IMG/VR virus record: IMGVR_UViG_3300021961_000085
Span: 1-64,000 of that record
Source: a virus
DNA length: 64,000 nt
Direction: 5' to 3' (one strand)
The first letter of the stretch is position 1, and the number at the start of each line of letters is the position of its first letter. The notes under the pieces were generated by a model. The model saw only the letters and a program-made list of their open reading frames with translations. It ran no database searches and was not told the origin of the DNA. Positions 9,713-19,010 of the stretch are shown piece after piece. Position numbers and translations under genes: made by a program.

Positions 9713-10462
9713 ATGAAACAAACACAAAAAAAATCCACAAATACGTGGCAAGCAAAAGATAGATTGTATGAATTAGTTGGTAATAAAATACCACCTGTAT
9801 ACATATTGAAATCTAGAGGCCTGTACTGGTTTGACGAAGAACTAGGCATGGAAAGAGAAATAAAATATTGTAGAAACCAACAAACGGTATTCGTAGATGA
9901 AATGAAAGGCCCTCAAAGAATGGGGCACATAGTATTTAGAAATGGAAAATTGTTTGTTGGAAAAGAGCAAGCAATACTTCAAAGGTTTTTATCTATTTAT
10001 CATCCAAGCAATAACTCAGCATACAAAGAGCATAACGCTGAACAAATCGCGGAACAAGATATTGATATTTTAGAATTTAGACTAGACGCAATGAATGCTG
10101 CTAAGAACTTAGAAGTAGACAGAGCTGAAGCAATATTAAGAACAGAGCTTGGTAATGCTGTGTCTAAGATGACTTCTAAAGAACTTAAACGCGATGTATT
10201 ATTATTTGCTCAAAACAATCCTGTTTTATTCTTAGAGCTTGTTAATGACGAAAACATTAACATTAGAAATGTAGGAATCAAAGCAGTTGAAGCAGGCATT
10301 ATTAAATTGTCTGAAGATCAAAGAACATTTAAATGGGGAAGCACTGACAGAAAGTTAATGACAGTACCATTCGATGAAAACCCTTATTCGGCACTCGCCG
10401 CATATTTCAAAACTGATGACGGTATCGAAGTATACCAAACAGTTGAGAAAAAACTAAAATAA
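9713..10462 (+). CDS. Hypothetical virion-region protein
   Basis: 249 aa, between the capsid and neck genes. The N-terminal half is mixed strand/helix (IPPVYILKSRGLYWFDEE), then a helical region from residue 115 (AEQDIDILEFRLDAMNAAKN). I do not recognise a family. It is flanked by hairpins on both sides, so it may be expressed at a different level from its neighbours. A head-completion or decoration role is possible from position alone. Confidence 0.7.
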   Translation: MKQTQKKSTNTWQAKDRLYELVGNKIPPVYILKSRGLYWFDEELGMEREIKYCRNQQTVFVDEMKGPQRMGHIVFRNGKLFVGKEQAILQRFLSIYHPSNNSAYKEHNAEQIAEQDIDILEFRLDAMNAAKNLEVDRAEAILRTELGNAVSKMTSKELKRDVLLFAQNNPVLFLELVNDENINIRNVGIKAVEAGIIKLSEDQRTFKWGSTDRKLMTVPFDENPYSALAAYFKTDDGIEVYQTVEKKLK

Positions 10463-10466
10463 CAGA

Positions 10467-10503
10467 TATAGTCAAGGGCGGGGCAACCCGCTCTTAGGCT
10501 ATA
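10467..10503 (+). promoter_or_regulatory. Intercistronic hairpin with GCAA tetraloop
   Basis: AAGGGCGGG-GCAA-CCCGCTCTT forms a 9-bp stem (one G-T pair) with a GNRA tetraloop. An outer TATAG/CTATA helix surrounds it. It fills most of the 55-nt gap, and the next ATG is 14 nt downstream. No T tract follows, so an RNA-stability or translation-control element is more likely than a terminator. Confidence 0.65.
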
Positions 10504-10517
10504 ATTAAAAAGAAATT

Positions 10518-11558
10518 ATGGCTATCAACGTAAATAAAGTTTATAAATCAGTCCTATCTATACTTAATAAAGAACAGAGAGGTTATTTAACGCCTTATGA
10601 GTTTAACAACTTGGCTAGGCAAGCTCAATTAGAAATGCTTGATGGATTATTCTATCAGTATAATCAGTTTTTAAACATTGAAAATTTTAATAGAACAAAC
10701 GAAGGTTACGCTGATTTAGCCGAAAAAATCCACGAGCAAATTGACGTGCACTATAAAGATCACGCATTTGTTGTTTCAAGTGATTACAATACTACGACGG
10801 GAGTTGCTAACTTACCGTCTGATGTTTATAAAGTATTAGACATAACATCTAAGTCAAAGAGCATACAGTTAGAAAAGGTTAATAAAAATAGAATACCTTA
10901 TTTAACATCTTCAAAGCTAACTGCTCCAAGCTCTACATTTCCTATTTATTACGAAACTGGTGCATCAGGTTCTGTTGCTTCAACTATTGTTACTAATCCA
11001 GCGAATCTGAGTGGACTAGAAATATCTTATGTTGCTAAGCCTGAAGACCCAAGGTTTGGTTACACTGTAGACACTAACTATGGTGTAGAAATATATGACG
11101 CTAGTCCATATGTCGAAGGTGGTATCATACTAGGTTCTAAGAACATTAGTATAGTTAGCACTAATGTTACTAACCTAGAACATGGCACGTACAGTAGATC
11201 TTCTGGTGGAGCTACATTTAGTATAACCGTACAAGAGCTTAGTAGTGCCGCTGATCAAACAGTGTCTAGTGTATCGGTGACATCTGCAGGTAGTGGGTTT
11301 GAAGTGGGAGACACTATCGATTTTAACATACCTGATAATAGCGCCGTAGATCAAACAATAACTCTAACACTCAGAGTGCAAGATTTATATGCGTCTACAA
11401 ATCAAGGTTCAACCAACTTTACTCTACATCCTTCATTAGAACACGAATTGATATTGACTATACTAGGTTACGCTGGATTGATCATTAAAGATCCATCGGT
11501 TGTATCTGGAGTTACACAAATAGCATCAGCTAATGCAATGAATAAAAAACAACAATAA
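10518..11558 (+). CDS. Head-tail connector / neck protein
   Basis: 346 aa. The helical N-terminus (LTPYEFNNLARQAQLEMLD) is followed by beta-rich sequence with PSDVYKVLDIT and an S/T/V-rich stretch. This resembles neck or ring proteins that follow the capsid gene in podoviruses of Bacteroidota. An apparent inserted beta domain lies around residues 195-300. Precise role is inferred from order. Confidence 0.55.
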   Translation: MAINVNKVYKSVLSILNKEQRGYLTPYEFNNLARQAQLEMLDGLFYQYNQFLNIENFNRTNEGYADLAEKIHEQIDVHYKDHAFVVSSDYNTTTGVANLPSDVYKVLDITSKSKSIQLEKVNKNRIPYLTSSKLTAPSSTFPIYYETGASGSVASTIVTNPANLSGLEISYVAKPEDPRFGYTVDTNYGVEIYDASPYVEGGIILGSKNISIVSTNVTNLEHGTYSRSSGGATFSITVQELSSAADQTVSSVSVTSAGSGFEVGDTIDFNIPDNSAVDQTITLTLRVQDLYASTNQGSTNFTLHPSLEHELILTILGYAGLIIKDPSVVSGVTQIASANAMNKKQQ

Positions 11559-11564
11559 TAAAAC

Positions 11565-12686
11565 ATGGGACTATTAGGAACAACTACAGCGGAACAATAT
11601 TATAGCCTTGGACAAAGATTTGAAACCACAGCAGCGCAAGCTACTAGTGGAGAATACCAATTAACAGTTCAAGAGTTACCATTAAATATAGATAGTTTTA
11701 TTATTGAAGATGATGGACTTGAAGTAAATCAAAGTAATTACTCTTACAATACTGCTACGGGGTTAATAACTTTTAGCTCTAATCTACCTGCTGAAAATTC
11801 AGTCGTGCAGGTTAGTTTTATTGATAGATCTTTAGGTGACTATAGGTATATAAAGTTTGAAGATATTATAAATAACTTTGTATATGGATATACTGGTGAA
11901 GGCAAAGTAATAAACAAAATAAAAAGATCTGAAGTTATATTTCACGCTAAGCGCGGTATTCAAGAGTTTGCATATGATATTTCTAAGGTTGAAAAGATCC
12001 AAGAATTAGATGTACCACCAAACTTGACATTGCCAATGCCTCAAGACTACATTAAGTATACGTTGTTGTCTTGGGTTGATGAAGTTGGACTTGAGCATCC
12101 AATATTTCCAGCAAACACATTGACAAATAGACCATCTCAGTCTATTGCTCAAGATAATAACGGTAATTATTTATTCGACTCTGACGAAGCAGTGACAGAA
12201 ATATCACCATCAATAACTCAAGGTAGATTTGCCAATTTCAATTTAAACGTATTTTCAAACAATGTTAACAATGATGATTATTGGTTGTACACGCATTATA
12301 TAAGCGGCCAATCATTTAATAGTGGCACTAGATATGGACTTGATCCATCTAAGGCTAATTTCAATGGTTACTTCATTATCGACGAAGCCAACGGTCAATT
12401 TGGCTTTAGCAGTGACATGGCTGGAAGAACTATATTGTTAAAATATATATCTGATGGATTAGCTACTGATGCTGAAATGAAAGTATCTAAGCTAGCAGAA
12501 GAAGCATTGTATAAATATATTTATCATGCTATAGTTTCTACCAAGATAGGAATACCTGAATATCAAATAGCAAGAGCTAAAAAAGAAAGAAGAGCAGCAA
12601 TGCGAAACGCAAAATTAAGATTGTATAATCTTAGTACAAATGAAATGATAAACGCATTTAGAGGTAAAAGTAAAATTATAAAATAA
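11565..12686 (+). CDS. Head-tail adaptor / tail tubular-like protein
   Basis: 373 aa. Contains a conserved-looking helical core near residue 115-150 (INKIKRSEVIFHAKRGIQEF) and PPNLTLPMPQDYIKY, features I associate with adaptor proteins of marine podoviruses. Starts 6 nt after the previous gene and is followed after 6 nt by the large tail-hub gene, so the three connector/tail genes are expressed together. Confidence 0.6.
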   Translation: MGLLGTTTAEQYYSLGQRFETTAAQATSGEYQLTVQELPLNIDSFIIEDDGLEVNQSNYSYNTATGLITFSSNLPAENSVVQVSFIDRSLGDYRYIKFEDIINNFVYGYTGEGKVINKIKRSEVIFHAKRGIQEFAYDISKVEKIQELDVPPNLTLPMPQDYIKYTLLSWVDEVGLEHPIFPANTLTNRPSQSIAQDNNGNYLFDSDEAVTEISPSITQGRFANFNLNVFSNNVNNDDYWLYTHYISGQSFNSGTRYGLDPSKANFNGYFIIDEANGQFGFSSDMAGRTILLKYISDGLATDAEMKVSKLAEEALYKYIYHAIVSTKIGIPEYQIARAKKERRAAMRNAKLRLYNLSTNEMINAFRGKSKIIK

Positions 12687-12692
12687 AATTAA

Positions 12693-15600
12693 ATGCCTGA
12701 AATTAAACAAAACTTCATTCAAGGTAAAATGAACAAAGACCTCGATGAGAGGTTATTACCAAAAGGCGAGTATAGAGAAGCTCAGAATATACATATAACA
12801 GAATCAGAAGGATCTGATGTTGGTGCTATTGAAAATGTACTAGGTACACTAAGCTTGACAACAATAGTTAATTCACCAAGCAGTTCTGAAGCGTACGAAG
12901 TTATAGGGTATTGCAAAGATTTAAACAAGAAAAGAATAGTATATTTTGTAACTAACTTCAGAAGCGAATCTAACACTGATGATATAAGAAATATATCTAG
13001 AACGAATAAAATGGGATCACCTGATTATGGTGATTATCGGCATTGGTGTTATATAATTTTATACGATATAGAAAGTAATTCTCAAGACATTCTTGTTTCA
13101 GGTGCTTATTTAAACTTAAGTAAAAACCATCTAATAACAGGCGCTAAAATAATAGAAGACATGCTATTCTGGACTGATAATTTAAACCAGCCTAGAAAAA
13201 TAAATATAAACAAAGCTTTAGATAACTATATATCAAATAGCAATCAATATTACGATTGTGAAGAAACAATAAGTGTCGCAAAATATGCGCCATATAAAGC
13301 AATAATGCTACATAATGACGCAGCTAGTAGTGACTCATTGCCTACGTTAGATTCAACAATTAAGTCTAACTATATTAAAGAAAGGTTTGTAAGGTTTTCT
13401 TACAGATATAAATATGACGATGGAGAATACTCGTTGATAGCACCATTTACGCAATCTGTATTTGAACCGCTAAACTCAGGATTAATAACCAATAATGATA
13501 GCAGCATAAATCCAGATGACGAGAGAAACTCAGGAATAAACGGAGAGCCCGAAGTGTCAACGGGCAAAAAAGAAGTCTATAAAAAAGGTCTTGTAGACAT
13601 AATGCAGAACAGGATAAATAAAATTCAACTTAGAATACCTTTGCCAAATAAAAATGAATTCTCAAGTAATAATCCTGGTAGTGTTTACTCAAACCCTTAT
13701 CATATAAAAGAAATAGATATACTACTTAAAGAGTCAGACGGCGTAAGCTTTAAGCTTGTGAAAACAATAAAAGTAGACGAAATAGAAAGTTCCAATATAG
13801 AGTCCTATACTGTCCAGAACAGATCTGACGCCGGATGGCCAATATATTATAGACAAGCGTACAAATACACATATAGATCATCTGAACCATCAAGTGTCTT
13901 GCCAGAGTCAGAAGTAAGTAGGGTTTATGATCAAGTCCCATTGATGGCTAAAACCTTAGAAATAGTAGGCAATAGGGTTGTATTTGGAAATTACGTAGAA
14001 AATTATGCATATCCAGTAGATGCGAATAATAAAAAAGGCATGAATTTTGTCGTATCTAGTGCAACAAAAGGATCAATTGATCAATCCGGGGGCGTATTGC
14101 AAGATTCGCCATACCTTTACGGATTAAAGCAATGGATGCATAAGACTTACAAATATCACACATTAAAGCAGAGAAGAACATATCAAGTTGGAATAGTATT
14201 TGCTGATATATTTGGTAGACAGTCACCAGTTATATTGTCTTCTAATGAAGGTAATTCTGTCAATCAGAATCCAGACACACTTACTTTGCCAGAGGTCGTA
14301 AGCTCTTTTGGAGATAATACAGATGCGGTTTGGGACACAACAAACAATTCTTATGGTAAATCCTTGGTAATAGAATTTAGAGACAACTCAATAAGTATAG
14401 ATAGCAAATTTATTGCTAACATGGCTACATCAGCGGGCTATAACCCGCATGGATGGTACTCTTATAGAATAGTAGTAAAACAAAAAGAGCAAGAGTATTA
14501 CAACATATATGCGCCGCATACTTTCGATGGATGGGACAATATAGAAGAAATTGAAAACACGACACTGAGTGGAGGTAGAAGCTGGTTGTTTTTACATGGA
14601 GACAATATCAATAAGGTGCCAAGATCTCTTAATGATACAGACTTAAACAGAGACGGAACCATGGGATCTAACGTTAGATTATATCCAAAAGTTGTATTTG
14701 ACACGGATGGCGAGTCTAAAATGAATAACGCATATCACGAACTTGTTGATGTGATAAGTTTGGGTACTGCTTATGAGCAAAATTTGTTTATATCTGGAGA
14801 CGACAATAAGTCTGGGACAGGCGGTTTTAGTATTCTGAATTTTGTATATGGCAAAAACAAAAACCCACTAGTTGCAGAGCTACAAAACATGAAGGTGTAC
14901 ACTGGAGGTACGGGCAATAGCAAAGCTAAAGTTCACTATATACATACTAGTGGCTCTAGCGATACTATTAAGCTAGCAGAAGACGCTAGTGGCACTGCTG
15001 CAACTAATTTCTCAGATAACGCCTATGATGGATGGAGCGTAAACTTAAGTATTATTGAGCATGACGATGAAGTCAAAGTTGTAAGTACTGCTGGTACTGA
15101 CCCAAATGATCACGAAATAGTAGTAACTTCAACTCAGTCTCAATACGCCGTAGGTGATAAGATCATACTTTCAAACTATCATGAAGGCTTATCTGTTTTT
15201 GAAACAGAGCCTTTTGTCTCTAAAATAGACATATACTACGAAACCTCAACTAGTGGACTAGTCAAAGACTTATCAGAGGAAATTATTTCAGACCCTAATA
15301 CATTTCCTACCGCATTGAGAATAAAACAATCATACGATCCTTTAAGTAATCCAAATAATTATCCTGATTACGATTTCGGTGCTGATCAACCTGTTGTACC
15401 TTATTTTGAAGAAACTAATATTAATGGCACTGTAGCGTATCTATATGAAAATCTAAACACAAGTAGTGGTAGAGTGGCTATTGGCGATTTGTCTGCTACG
15501 CAATCTCAAGACTCAATAAACGCTTCATTAACTGAGGACTTATCGTTTTCGTTATCAAGAGTAATAAGAGTTGGAGACAACTCTGATGCAACAAGTCAGT

Positions 15601-16535
15601 TTGAGGTAGACGTTGAGGAATATGACGCAAATAATTATCCTGGAGTAGAGATTCCTAGGTTATTTGCAAATTCTTCTTTTGTATATAGAGGAAACAGCTA
15701 TGATGAATATATCGTATACATTAGAGTAATCGACGAAAACATAGGCGATACAAGTGCTGTAGATCTTACAGTAGGTGTTCATGTTAGAAATTCTAAACCT
15801 ACTATATCTACTATATTAAGCCCAATAGAAGTGATAGCTGCGGTAGGCGAAGGTAGTAGGGTGCTAACTAGCGACAACGACGTAACAAATGGCGGAATGC
15901 TTGCTGGCGGCGTTATTAATAAGTACTACGATATAAGAGTTACGCACACATTTTCTGCTAATCCTCAATTTGATAAATTGTTCGAGATAACTAGACCAAC
16001 AAAAGAGACTTATGAGCTCGAAACGACAAGCGAGTGGACCCAAGCTAATGCTGAAGATTTTTTTAATAGTAGCAACTCTGGCAGGCAAATAACAATAACA
16101 GCGACTGACTCTGGTGGTCTTTCAACTAGCACTACGGCAATTGTAGTGGAAAAACAAGTAACAGTGTTAACGTTGACTAATTTGGCTACTTCGCCAGCTA
16201 AAATACTAAGTAAAGGTGAGCTAGGTGATTTGTTTTATAATAACACATATGAACAAAGAGGATCTATAGGTGCGTATGTCACCGCTGGAGATTCTGGCGA
16301 TGATCCAATTAAACATGTATTTCCATCTAGCTACGAGCCAAGTTACAAAGTAGAAATAAAACAAGGTAATATATTATGGACGAAAAGCGATTTAAGCGAA
16401 AAAATGCCGCAAGGTTATTATGCAATAGAAACTAGGTACAATGGTGATACCTGGGACGGTTTAAGTTTTCACTTAGATGAGAATGGCGTCGTAGATGAGG
16501 CATATTTGTATACAGGTTATCCATGGCAAGCATAA
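12693..16535 (+). CDS. Tail hub / stabilization protein, N-terminal part
   Basis: 1280 aa. The start FIQGKMNKDLDERLLPKGEY followed by REAQNI is characteristic of the large podovirus tail-hub family (T7 gp12/P22 gp10-like in role). Residues ~930-1130 look like one or two cadherin/Ig-like domains (YIVYIRVIDENIGD, ITITATDSGGLS). The expected C-terminal half of the family appears to be encoded by the next gene instead, so this is either a split gene or a two-subunit hub. Forms the tail tube/nozzle. Confidence 0.7.
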   Translation: MPEIKQNFIQGKMNKDLDERLLPKGEYREAQNIHITESEGSDVGAIENVLGTLSLTTIVNSPSSSEAYEVIGYCKDLNKKRIVYFVTNFRSESNTDDIRNISRTNKMGSPDYGDYRHWCYIILYDIESNSQDILVSGAYLNLSKNHLITGAKIIEDMLFWTDNLNQPRKININKALDNYISNSNQYYDCEETISVAKYAPYKAIMLHNDAASSDSLPTLDSTIKSNYIKERFVRFSYRYKYDDGEYSLIAPFTQSVFEPLNSGLITNNDSSINPDDERNSGINGEPEVSTGKKEVYKKGLVDIMQNRINKIQLRIPLPNKNEFSSNNPGSVYSNPYHIKEIDILLKESDGVSFKLVKTIKVDEIESSNIESYTVQNRSDAGWPIYYRQAYKYTYRSSEPSSVLPESEVSRVYDQVPLMAKTLEIVGNRVVFGNYVENYAYPVDANNKKGMNFVVSSATKGSIDQSGGVLQDSPYLYGLKQWMHKTYKYHTLKQRRTYQVGIVFADIFGRQSPVILSSNEGNSVNQNPDTLTLPEVVSSFGDNTDAVWDTTNNSYGKSLVIEFRDNSISIDSKFIANMATSAGYNPHGWYSYRIVVKQKEQEYYNIYAPHTFDGWDNIEEIENTTLSGGRSWLFLHGDNINKVPRSLNDTDLNRDGTMGSNVRLYPKVVFDTDGESKMNNAYHELVDVISLGTAYEQNLFISGDDNKSGTGGFSILNFVYGKNKNPLVAELQNMKVYTGGTGNSKAKVHYIHTSGSSDTIKLAEDASGTAATNFSDNAYDGWSVNLSIIEHDDEVKVVSTAGTDPNDHEIVVTSTQSQYAVGDKIILSNYHEGLSVFETEPFVSKIDIYYETSTSGLVKDLSEEIISDPNTFPTALRIKQSYDPLSNPNNYPDYDFGADQPVVPYFEETNINGTVAYLYENLNTSSGRVAIGDLSATQSQDSINASLTEDLSFSLSRVIRVGDNSDATSQFEVDVEEYDANNYPGVEIPRLFANSSFVYRGNSYDEYIVYIRVIDENIGDTSAVDLTVGVHVRNSKPTISTILSPIEVIAAVGEGSRVLTSDNDVTNGGMLAGGVINKYYDIRVTHTFSANPQFDKLFEITRPTKETYELETTSEWTQANAEDFFNSSNSGRQITITATDSGGLSTSTTAIVVEKQVTVLTLTNLATSPAKILSKGELGDLFYNNTYEQRGSIGAYVTAGDSGDDPIKHVFPSSYEPSYKVEIKQGNILWTKSDLSEKMPQGYYAIETRYNGDTWDGLSFHLDENGVVDEAYLYTGYPWQA

Positions 16536-16555
16536 TAAAATAAATAAATAAACAA

Positions 16556-17947
16556 ATGTCATTACAATTAGAAATAAGTTACTATAACGCATTTATACTC
16601 ACCGGCGGGAGAGACATAGGAACACAGTCAGGGGTTAGTTGGCATGTTGAAGAATCTAGAATAAAAGGAGACTTTAACGGAGTCAGCACTGATTACGGCG
16701 CTAGAGCATATACAACAGATAATGAATATGGCATTAGACGTAGGCCTAATGCTATGATGTATTCAGGTGTTTACAACTCTAAAACAAAAACAAATAATAC
16801 TAATAAGTTTTCTATAGCGGAATCTATCACTAGAGCTACAGATATAGCTTATGGCAGCATACAGCATTTACACGCAGAAGATAGCAATTTAAATGTATTT
16901 CAGCAGCATAAAGTTAGCAAAGCGCTGATAGACAAAGACGCAGTATATACTGCTGAAGGAATTGGTATTACGACAACTGGTAACCAAGTGATAGGGCAAA
17001 TAGTGCCATACACAGGAAAATATGGAATATCAGATAATCCAGAAAGCTTTGCCTTTTTTGGTAATAGAAAATACTTTGTAGACAGAGATAGAGGCTCTGT
17101 TATGAGGTTGTCTCAGAATGGACTTGAAGAGATCTCAAAATATGGAATGAATGATTTTTTTAGAGATAACTTAAAGAAAATCAAAACATTAGAACTGTCT
17201 GGAGTGGCTGAAAAAGGCAGGGTATATGGAATGTATGACGAACGACATGGGGAGTACGTGGTATCATTGCAAAGAAGTGATATTGTAGGAGGCAAGAAAA
17301 CAACCGCCACGTCACCGACTACGATCGATAATAACGGATTTCTAACACTTGGATTTTCAGAAGCTTCTAACGGTTGGGTCAGCTTTTATTCTTTTAAACC
17401 AAGCTTTGGATTTAGTATGCTTAATAGCTTTTACACCTTTAACGGCAGCCAGCTGTATGCACATTATGAAGGATCTTCCTATAATAATTTCTATAATAGT
17501 ACATATAACGATCCATCGTATATAACCCTAATAATGAACGATGGCTCTAGCCAAATAAAAGCATTCACTACTATAAACTATGAAGGATCCGGCGGTTGGA
17601 GTATGGACAGAGCAGAAGCTGAAAATGTCTCTAGAGAAGGATATACGTATAGTTTGCAAAAAGAAGAAGCATATAAAATACCTAAGAAAGGTGTAACTAT
17701 AATAGATAATAGAGGCATATCAGTAGATGTAGGTTTCAAGCTTAGAGAGAGTAAATACTATGCCGAATTGAAGCAGAAAGTTCCTTACGCTTCTTCAGAT
17801 TACAATTCAACATTTAACGCTAACACATTCAATACTACTTTAGGAATAAAAGGTTATCACGCTGAGATAGATATGTTATATCATGAACCAACTGGTAACG
17901 GAAAAAGAGTAGAATTGTTTGCAGTATCAAACGAAATAAAAATATAA
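16556..17947 (+). CDS. Tail hub protein, C-terminal part (split partner)
   Basis: 463 aa. Motifs ESITRATDIAYGSIQHLHAE, KYGISDNPESFAFFGNRKYF and RDRGSVMRLSQNGLEEISKYG match what I remember as the C-terminal half of large podovirus hub proteins. It starts 20 nt after the preceding hub gene with its own A-rich leader. It is a complete frame and not a frameshift remnant, since it has a clear start and no overlap. Confidence 0.65.
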   Translation: MSLQLEISYYNAFILTGGRDIGTQSGVSWHVEESRIKGDFNGVSTDYGARAYTTDNEYGIRRRPNAMMYSGVYNSKTKTNNTNKFSIAESITRATDIAYGSIQHLHAEDSNLNVFQQHKVSKALIDKDAVYTAEGIGITTTGNQVIGQIVPYTGKYGISDNPESFAFFGNRKYFVDRDRGSVMRLSQNGLEEISKYGMNDFFRDNLKKIKTLELSGVAEKGRVYGMYDERHGEYVVSLQRSDIVGGKKTTATSPTTIDNNGFLTLGFSEASNGWVSFYSFKPSFGFSMLNSFYTFNGSQLYAHYEGSSYNNFYNSTYNDPSYITLIMNDGSSQIKAFTTINYEGSGGWSMDRAEAENVSREGYTYSLQKEEAYKIPKKGVTIIDNRGISVDVGFKLRESKYYAELKQKVPYASSDYNSTFNANTFNTTLGIKGYHAEIDMLYHEPTGNGKRVELFAVSNEIKI

Positions 17948-17952
17948 ATAAT

Positions 17953-19005
17953 ATGGCAGCATTTTTAGCAATGGCAGCAGCGCAAGTAGTCGGCGGTGCT
18001 ATTACGGCAATATCATCTGCTAGCGCAGCAAAACGCGCTAGAGAAGACGCGGCTAGAGCTCAAAAAGAGCTTGATGCACTCGAGGCTAATAGGCAGGCTA
18101 TACCTAACCTATCTGGTCAAATACAAAACCAATATGCGAATCTTCAAGTAGCAACGCAGGGAGCAAAGTTTCAAGCTGAAGAGTCTGATATATCGCTAGC
18201 TAACACATTAGATACATTGAGAGCCACTGGCATGGGCGCTGGTGGTGCGACCGCATTGGCTCAAGCGGCATTGAGAAGTAAGAGAGATATCGGTCAAAGC
18301 ATAGAAAAGCAAGAAGCTGCTAATGCACAGCTAAGAGCTAGCGGCGCTGCTAGTGCTCAACAGCAAAGAATAGCACAACAAAATTTTGAGTTTGGGGCTA
18401 GAGAAGCTAGAGAGGTTGCTAAACTAGATAGAGTAGCTAATCAATTAGATCAAGCTAGAGCAGCTGAAGCCGCCAACAAGCAAGCAATGTGGTCTGGTAT
18501 ATCTAGCGCAATTGGTGCAGCCGCTGGTACTGCAGCAGGTTTTGCATCTGGTGAAGTGAAGTTTGGCAATGAAGAAGAAACCGTGATAGACCCAAATGCG
18601 CCTACAAATCAACAAGTCATAGATAACCTAAAAACAAAATCACCGTTTAATAACAGCAATACTCAGTCTACCATGCCAGGAGGAAACGTTGGTCCAATTG
18701 ACTTTAAACAGCCAAGTCGATATACTGAATCTAGTCAGCCATTAGAATCAGGTATGATGAGCAATATAAACCAATCAAGCGGATTAGCAGATAGCTTAAA
18801 TCCAATGCCATCTGTTAATTACGGTTTTTCTGGCGCTGGACTTAGTCAGACGGCGACTCCAGGAATTGGTGGTATGCCAGCTTCATTGTTTACATCAGGA
18901 ATGACAAATTACGCGCCTTCTTTTCCTGGCGCATTAGGCGTTCAACCTGGCATGTACTTTACTAATGATTATTATCGATCGTCTCCAGTGATATTAAATA
19001 ATTAA
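17953..19005 (+). CDS. Internal virion / ejection protein (small)
   Basis: 350 aa. A/G-rich hydrophobic N-terminus (residues 1-25), long alanine-rich helix (25-180), second A/G-rich membrane-compatible segment (SGISSAIGAAAGTAAGF, ~182-198), then a flexible S/N/P/G-rich tail. This is the pattern of podovirus ejection proteins such as T7 gp14 that insert into the host envelope. It is the first of three consecutive genes in the internal-protein position. Confidence 0.65.
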   Translation: MAAFLAMAAAQVVGGAITAISSASAAKRAREDAARAQKELDALEANRQAIPNLSGQIQNQYANLQVATQGAKFQAEESDISLANTLDTLRATGMGAGGATALAQAALRSKRDIGQSIEKQEAANAQLRASGAASAQQQRIAQQNFEFGAREAREVAKLDRVANQLDQARAAEAANKQAMWSGISSAIGAAAGTAAGFASGEVKFGNEEETVIDPNAPTNQQVIDNLKTKSPFNNSNTQSTMPGGNVGPIDFKQPSRYTESSQPLESGMMSNINQSSGLADSLNPMPSVNYGFSGAGLSQTATPGIGGMPASLFTSGMTNYAPSFPGALGVQPGMYFTNDYYRSSPVILNN

Positions 19006-19010
19006 TAAAA

